From: Flavobacterium sp. JAS | Lineage (GTDB): Bacteria > Bacteroidota > Bacteroidia > Flavobacteriales > Flavobacteriaceae | DNA length: 64,000 nt | NCBI RefSeq assembly: GCF_020991455.1 | Contig: NZ_JAJMOX010000004.1 | Location: 124,001 to 188,000 of the forward strand | Direction of reading: 5' to 3' | In this document: piece after piece, positions 59,259 to 64,000 of the stretch | Layout of the letters: the number at the start of each line of letters is the position of its first letter | Position numbering within the stretch: position 1 is the stretch's first letter | The notes under the pieces: generated by a model | Told to the model about the DNA's origin: nothing | Database searches by the model: none | Seen by the model: the letters and a program-made list of their open reading frames with translations, nothing else | Translations under genes and position numbers: made by a program

Positions 59259-60533
59259 ATGACAATTTTACTATTGGGATCAGGCGGAAGAGAGCATGCT
59301 TTTGCGTGGAAAATGATTCAGAGTCCGCTTTGCGAAAAACTTTTTGTTGCACCAGGAAATGCGGGAACGGCTGCAATTGCTACAAACGTTGCAATGTCTC
59401 CAACCGATTTTGATGCTATTAAAACATTTGTACTGCAGGAAAACGTAAAAATGGTTGTTGTAGGACCAGAAGATCCTTTGGTAAAAGGAATTTACGATTA
59501 TTTTAAAAACGACGAAAGTTTACAGCATATTCCGGTTATTGGACCATCTAAATTAGGTGCTCAATTAGAAGGAAGTAAAGAGTTTGCAAAAGAATTCTTG
59601 ATGAAACACAACATTCCAACAGCAGCTTATGATAGTTTTACTGCTGAAACTGTTGAAAACGGATGTGCTTTCTTAGAAACTTTACAGCCTCCATACGTTT
59701 TAAAAGCAGATGGTTTAGCGGCTGGAAAAGGTGTTTTGATTATTCAGGATCTTGAAGAAGCTAAAACAGAGTTGAGAAACATGTTGGTTCATGAAAAATT
59801 TGGTGCTGCAAGTTCTAAAGTAGTTATCGAAGAATTTTTGGACGGAATCGAATTAAGCTGTTTTGTTTTAACAGATGGAAAAAGCTATAAAATTCTTCCA
59901 ACAGCAAAAGATTACAAAAGAATTGGTGAAGGCGACACAGGATTAAATACAGGCGGAATGGGAGCGGTTTCCCCAGTTCCTTACGTTGATGCTGTTTTGA
60001 TGGAAAAAATTGAAACTCGTATCGTAAAACCAACAATCGAAGGTTTCCAGAAAGATGGAATCGAATATAAAGGTTTTGTATTTATTGGTTTGATTAATGT
60101 AAAAAATGAACCAATTGTTATTGAGTACAACGTGAGAATGGGTGATCCGGAAACTGAAGTTGTGGTACCAAGATTAAAATCTGATTTAGTAGAATTGTTC
60201 TTGTCTGTTGCAAATCAAAAACTGGATGAATTTACATTAGAAGTTGATTCAAGAAGTGCAACTACAATTATGGTAGTTTCTGGTGGATATCCTGAAGATT
60301 TTGAAAAAGGAAAAGTAATTACCGGATTAGAAAATATAACAGATTCTATTGTTTTTCACGCCGGAACAAAATTAGATGGCGAAAATGTCGTTAGTAATGG
60401 AGGACGTGTATTGACTGTAACATCTTATGGAGACGATTTCCAACAGGCCATAAAAAAATCTTACCAAAATATAGATAAACTAAATTTTGATAAGATGTAT
60501 TTTAGAAAAGATATCGGCTTCGACTTACTTTAA
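59259..60533 (+). CDS. purD: Phosphoribosylamine-glycine ligase
   Basis: 424 aa. PurD joins phosphoribosylamine and glycine using ATP in purine synthesis. MTILLLGSGGREHAFAWKMI is the N-terminal fold. ATP-grasp: PPYVLKADGLAAGKGVLIIQ, GDTGLNTGGMGAVSPVPYVD, YNVRMGDPETEVVVPRLKSD. The length is typical. Its 3' end overlaps the convergent DUF6341-like gene by 9 bp. Confidence 0.97.
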   Translation: MTILLLGSGGREHAFAWKMIQSPLCEKLFVAPGNAGTAAIATNVAMSPTDFDAIKTFVLQENVKMVVVGPEDPLVKGIYDYFKNDESLQHIPVIGPSKLGAQLEGSKEFAKEFLMKHNIPTAAYDSFTAETVENGCAFLETLQPPYVLKADGLAAGKGVLIIQDLEEAKTELRNMLVHEKFGAASSKVVIEEFLDGIELSCFVLTDGKSYKILPTAKDYKRIGEGDTGLNTGGMGAVSPVPYVDAVLMEKIETRIVKPTIEGFQKDGIEYKGFVFIGLINVKNEPIVIEYNVRMGDPETEVVVPRLKSDLVELFLSVANQKLDEFTLEVDSRSATTIMVVSGGYPEDFEKGKVITGLENITDSIVFHAGTKLDGENVVSNGGRVLTVTSYGDDFQQAIKKSYQNIDKLNFDKMYFRKDIGFDLL

Positions 60534-60755
60534 GAAAGAGTGAGCTGTAGTATCTTGGTTTTCTGTTCCAGCATCATCAAATATGCGTAATTGTTTAATC
60601 CAATAAACGATTGCGCATGCGCAGATGGTCATAAAAATCCAGTTAATTGTGTTTGCACCAAACCAAGTAATTGGTTCTAAATGACGTAAAAAGTCAAGCG
60701 GAGCAAATAAAATGTTAACGAATAAGTATTGTATTCCTTCAAAAAAAGCTGTCAT
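60525..60755 (-). CDS. DUF6341-like small membrane protein
   Basis: 76 aa. MTAFFEGIQYLFVNILFAPL and INWIFMTICACAIVYWIKQL form two hydrophobic segments; the tail is polar (FDDAGTENQDTTAHSFLK). I recall the family as DUF6341 of flavobacteria. It overlaps the 3' end of purD tail to tail (9 bp) and is divergent from the DUF6427-like gene. Function unknown. Confidence 0.7.
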   Translation of the reverse strand: MTAFFEGIQYLFVNILFAPLDFLRHLEPITWFGANTINWIFMTICACAIVYWIKQLRIFDDAGTENQDTTAHSFLK

Positions 60756-60895
60756 AATTTATAAAATTATATGTTATTTATTGTTTTGTAACGCATTGAA
60801 GTTAAAATTCAGGTAATAGAATCTTTTTTCAACTTGTTGGTTTTTCCTTTTAAACAAGTATTATATTTACAATCACAAAAGTATAAAATATCCTT

Positions 60896-61825
60896 ATGAT
60901 AACAAGTGTTTTTAAAAAATCTACGCCATTAAATTATTCATTGGCCGTAATTTTAATACTGGTTTTCTTTTTTCTGTTTCAATTCCAGGAACCTTCCTGG
61001 ATTAATTCTTACTTTTTGGGATTTCAAAAAGTGAGTTTATTGTGCTTTATATTGGCTTCTTTTTTCATGATTAATTTCATTGTAAAAAAGAATGGGCTCA
61101 GTAAAGACAACGGATACGCAATACTTTTCTACTTATTGTTTATATTGTTTTTCCCCACAATATTTAATAATCCAAATGTAATATATGCCAACTTTTTTCT
61201 TTTATTGGCGCTACGACGATTGATTTCGTTACAATCCTTAAAAGCCTCCAAAGAAAAAATATTTGATGCTTCTTTTTGGGTTTTTGTAGCTTCTTTATTT
61301 CAATTTTGGTGTGTTCTTTTTATTATTTTGGTATTTATATCAATTGTTTTTCATGTTTCAAGAGATTATAGAAACTGGGTTTTACCTTTTGTAGCACTTT
61401 TAGCCGTTTCGATCGTTTTTTTAATGGTTTCATTAATCTTTCATATCGATATAGCTGAATTTTTCGGGAAAAGAGCTTTGATTGATTTTAATATTGATTA
61501 TTTCAAAAACAATTATGAAAACGGAGCACTCTCAATCTATGCGGCAGTAACATTGTTTTTTTTAGTTTCAATGTTAATGACATTATCAAATCGACCACAA
61601 ATTGTTCACACTTCTTATAAAAAAGTGGTTGCCTGTTTTTTTATTGCGGTCGCTGTTTATATCATTTCGCCTAATAAAAGTAATGATTTATTGTTGTTTA
61701 GTATTGCGCCATTAACTATTATGGCGGCAAGTCATGTAGAATATATGCAGCAAAAACTCAATAACGAAATTGTCTTTTATATCTTGATTTGCTGCAGTTT
61801 ATTTACTTTTTTTTCTCAGTTATAA
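60896..61825 (+). CDS. DUF6427-like polytopic membrane protein
   Basis: 309 aa with about eight to nine hydrophobic helices and no catalytic motif (TPLNYSLAVILILVFFFLFQ, VIYANFFLLLALRRLISLQS, SNDLLLFSIAPLTIMAASHV). I recall the family as DUF6427, usually near purD and upp in flavobacteria. The 3' end overlaps the convergent upp gene by 6 bp. Function unknown. Confidence 0.7.
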   Translation: MITSVFKKSTPLNYSLAVILILVFFFLFQFQEPSWINSYFLGFQKVSLLCFILASFFMINFIVKKNGLSKDNGYAILFYLLFILFFPTIFNNPNVIYANFFLLLALRRLISLQSLKASKEKIFDASFWVFVASLFQFWCVLFIILVFISIVFHVSRDYRNWVLPFVALLAVSIVFLMVSLIFHIDIAEFFGKRALIDFNIDYFKNNYENGALSIYAAVTLFFLVSMLMTLSNRPQIVHTSYKKVVACFFIAVAVYIISPNKSNDLLLFSIAPLTIMAASHVEYMQQKLNNEIVFYILICCSLFTFFSQL

Positions 61826-62473
61826 TTTACTTCCATAAGCAAGATCGCCGGCGTCACCAAGCCCTGGAACAATGTAGTTTTTCTCGTTTAGTTTCTCGTC
61901 TAATGATGCAACCCATAAATGGCAGTTTTCTGGAAGACTTTTTTCCAGAAAAGCAATTCCTTCCGGCGCGGCAATAACAACTACAATATGAATTTCTTTT
62001 GGAGTTGCATTTTGGACTAATTTTTCATGAACCGCAACTATCGATTGCCCTGTTGCCAACATTGGATCAAGAAGTAAAACCGTTTTATTATTGATGTTTG
62101 AAAGTGCTTGATATTCAACTAAAATTTCAAAATAATCATCATTGTTTGGATGATGTCTGCAAGCGGAAACAAAGCTATTTTCGGCATGATCAAAGTAGTT
62201 TAGAAAGCCATTATGCAAGGGCAAACCAGCTCTTAGAATAGAACATAAAACCAAATCACTTTCGATTTCGGTCGTTTTTTTAATACCAAGTGGAGTCTGA
62301 ATTTCGACATTTTTATACGACAAATCTTTGCTCAGTTCATACGCCATAATTTCGCCAATCCGCTCTATGTTTCTTCTAAAACGCATGCTGTCGTTCTGAA
62401 CATTTACATTTCTTATTTGTCCTAAAAAATGGTTTAATACGCTATTATTCTCAGATATATAATGAATTTTCAT
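61820..62473 (-). CDS. upp: Uracil phosphoribosyltransferase
   Basis: 217 aa from ATG 62473; the longer frame upstream is in a promoter region. Upp makes UMP from uracil and PRPP (salvage). Marks: MRFRRNIERIGEIMAYELSK, LCSILRAGLPLHNGFLNYF, the PRPP-binding LLLDPMLATGQSI, and VPGLGDAGDLAYGSK at the C-terminus, where YGxx is the uracil-binding region. Length is normal. Confidence 0.95.
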   Translation of the reverse strand: MKIHYISENNSVLNHFLGQIRNVNVQNDSMRFRRNIERIGEIMAYELSKDLSYKNVEIQTPLGIKKTTEIESDLVLCSILRAGLPLHNGFLNYFDHAENSFVSACRHHPNNDDYFEILVEYQALSNINNKTVLLLDPMLATGQSIVAVHEKLVQNATPKEIHIVVVIAAPEGIAFLEKSLPENCHLWVASLDEKLNEKNYIVPGLGDAGDLAYGSKL

Positions 62474-62555
62474 AATGATTTTTAATATTATCAATTGTTT
62501 ATGCGATGTAAACGAAAAATTAAAGGTTTTATTCGCACTATAAAAGTATAAAAAG

Positions 62556-62563
62556 TATCTTTG
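62556..62563 (+). promoter_or_regulatory. -7 element of the DUF4254 gene
   Basis: TATCTTTG, 20 bp before ATG 62584; it also rules out the longer GTG-start frame. Confidence 0.6.
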
Positions 62564-62583
62564 TGTCTCTAAAAAATAAAGAC

Positions 62584-63189
62584 ATGTTTTCAAAATTAGC
62601 ATATTCTGTTTTCGAACAAAGCATCAAAGACTATCATCAATTTGATAATGTTGATCAGCCAATAAACAATCCTTTCCCTAAAGATAAATTTGAGCATCTA
62701 TTATATTTAAAAAACTGGATTGATACTGTTCAATGGCATTTTGAAGATATTATTCGTGATCCGCAAATTGATCCTGTAGCAGCTTTGACATTAAAAAGAA
62801 GAATCGATGCATCAAATCAGGAACGTACTGATATGGTGGAATATATCGATAGTTATTTTTTACAAAAATACAGTGATGTAAAAGTAAAAGATGGAGCAAA
62901 AATCAACTCTGAAAGTCCAGCTTGGGCATTTGACAGATTGTCTATTTTGGCTCTAAAAATTTATCATATGCATGAAGAAGCTACACGTGCTGAGGCTTCA
63001 CAAGAACATAGAGATAAATGTCAGGAAAAATTAAACGTGCTTTTAGAGCAAAGAAGTGATTTGTCTACAGCAATTGATGATTTGTTGACAGATATTGAAA
63101 ATGGAGATAAATTCATGAAAGTGTACAAACAAATGAAAATGTACAACGACGATGAATTGAATCCTGTTTTATACCAAAATAAAAAATAA
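62584..63189 (+). CDS. DUF4254 protein
   Basis: 201 aa from ATG 62584 (MFSKLAYSVFEQSIKDYHQF). The mainly helical sequence with LLYLKNWIDTVQWHFEDIIR, DPVAALTLKRRIDASNQERT and MVEYIDSYFLQKY matches DUF4254. It is followed with no gap by the GT9 gene (stop at 63189, TTG at 63190), so the two are probably translationally coupled, and a link to glycan metabolism is plausible. Catalytic residues are not known. Confidence 0.88.
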   Translation: MFSKLAYSVFEQSIKDYHQFDNVDQPINNPFPKDKFEHLLYLKNWIDTVQWHFEDIIRDPQIDPVAALTLKRRIDASNQERTDMVEYIDSYFLQKYSDVKVKDGAKINSESPAWAFDRLSILALKIYHMHEEATRAEASQEHRDKCQEKLNVLLEQRSDLSTAIDDLLTDIENGDKFMKVYKQMKMYNDDELNPVLYQNKK

Positions 63190-64000
63190 TTGGCAGAATT
63201 GTCCAATAAAATTAAGCATATAGCCGTCATGAGACTATCCGCAATGGGAGATGTCGCCATGACGGTTCCTGTTTTACGTGCTTTTGTAAAACAGTATCCA
63301 AGGGTAAAAATCACCGTAATTTCACGCCCATTTTTTAAACCTTTTTTTGAAGGAATTCCGAATTTGGAATTTTTTGCTTTTGATGAAAAAGAGCGTCATA
63401 AAGGTTTTGCGGGACTTTTGAAATTATTTAGTGATGTAAAAAAACTGAAAATTGATGCTTTTGGAGACCTTCATAATGTTTTAAGATCTAAAATTGTGAG
63501 TTTACTTTTCGCTTTAAGCGGAAAAAAAAGAGCCACGGTTGATAAAGGAAGAGAAGGAAAAAAGGAATTAACACGTGCCGAAAATAAAATATTCAAGCAA
63601 TTGCCAACGATGTTCAAAAGACATGCAAAAGTGTTTGAAGAACTTGGTTTTCCTCTGGATTTATCAAATCCAACTTTCCCTGAAAAAGCAAATTTAAGCG
63701 CAGATATTCTGGAAATTATTGGAGATCAAAACCAAAAACTAATCGGAATTGCACCTTTTGCACAATATAATTCTAAAGTTTATCCACAGGATTTAATGCA
63801 GGAAGTTATTGAAAAACTGGCTGAAAATAAGGGATATAAAGTTTTACTTTTTGGAGGGGGAAAGAAAGAAATAGAGATTTTGGATTCACTTTCGAAACCA
63901 TTCGAAAATGTAATAAATATGGCTGGAAAAATAAAATTTCAGCAGGAGTTACAATTGATAAGTAATCTTGATGTAATGCTTTCTATGGATTCCGGAAATG
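63190..64000 (+). CDS. Family 9 glycosyltransferase (heptosyltransferase-like), partial
   Basis: 270 codons visible; it runs off the right edge. The start is probably TTG 63190, directly after the DUF4254 stop, or TTG 63199. KIKHIAVMRLSAMGDVAMTV with DLHNVLRSKIVSLLFALSGK and the C-terminal LIGIAPFAQYNSKVYPQDLM region are the GT9/ADP-heptose pattern, and VINMAGKIKFQQELQLISNL, VMLSMDSGN the donor-binding end. It adds a core or lipooligosaccharide sugar; the substrate is unknown. Confidence 0.92.
   Translation, partial: MAELSNKIKHIAVMRLSAMGDVAMTVPVLRAFVKQYPRVKITVISRPFFKPFFEGIPNLEFFAFDEKERHKGFAGLLKLFSDVKKLKIDAFGDLHNVLRSKIVSLLFALSGKKRATVDKGREGKKELTRAENKIFKQLPTMFKRHAKVFEELGFPLDLSNPTFPEKANLSADILEIIGDQNQKLIGIAPFAQYNSKVYPQDLMQEVIEKLAENKGYKVLLFGGGKKEIEILDSLSKPFENVINMAGKIKFQQELQLISNLDVMLSMDSGN

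Overview
The window looks like a chromosomal segment of a Flavobacterium (Bacteroidota), probably close to the F. johnsoniae group. The base composition is AT-rich, several genes have promoters with a TAnnTTTG -7 element, and gene families typical of flavobacteria occur: a T9SS type B sorting domain, a DUF4175-ybeY-mnmG block, a bacterial GH3 protein, and DUF6327, DUF6341 and DUF6427-like proteins. Family names rest on recognition of the proteins by eye; no database search was possible.

Layout: (1) 1-3.9 kb, minus strand: a secreted-protein operon ending in a truncated protein with a gliding/T9SS type B C-terminal domain, resembling the genes upstream of sprC-sprD-sprB. (2) 4.3-12 kb: holB, a DoxX protein, a thioesterase, recA, two small transcription units behind a shared CGCAACC...TCTATA motif, plsC, a decayed GxxExxY gene between 41-bp inverted repeats, trpS and dprA. 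(3) 12-20.7 kb: a SPOR protein, a coiled-coil protein, two tandem paralogous secreted proteins, a PIF1/RecD-like helicase, an OmpH/Skp-like lipoprotein, a methyltransferase and an acetyltransferase. (4) 20.8-27.1 kb: mnmG, ybeY and DUF4175, with eleven parS-like centromere sites packed around mnmG. (5) 27.3-44 kb: gltX, an SPFH protein, a DUF6327/holin/YtxH set, glnS, folB, tRNA-Cys, a LysE exporter, rnr, rpiB, tex and tatA. (6) 44-59 kb: a GH3 protein, a phosphorylase-like protein, and a surface-polysaccharide locus (chain-length-like protein, flippase, glycosyltransferases, polymerase/ligase-like membrane proteins, a UXS-like SDR, a CapK-like ligase). This locus also holds an ORF6N gene broken by a stop codon and an array of palindromes that resemble part of that gene. 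(7) 59-64 kb: purD, small membrane proteins, upp, DUF4254 and a truncated GT9 glycosyltransferase.

The most unusual items are the ORF6N-palindrome array (56.9-57.6 kb), the parS cluster (20.8-23.4 kb), the GxxExxY element and three short relatives of its terminal repeat, and the twin CGCAACC-type promoters upstream of an RNA candidate and a 34-residue cationic peptide. Short genes missed by a length cutoff (tatA, the 34-aa peptide) and the edge-truncated genes at both ends were added from direct reading.
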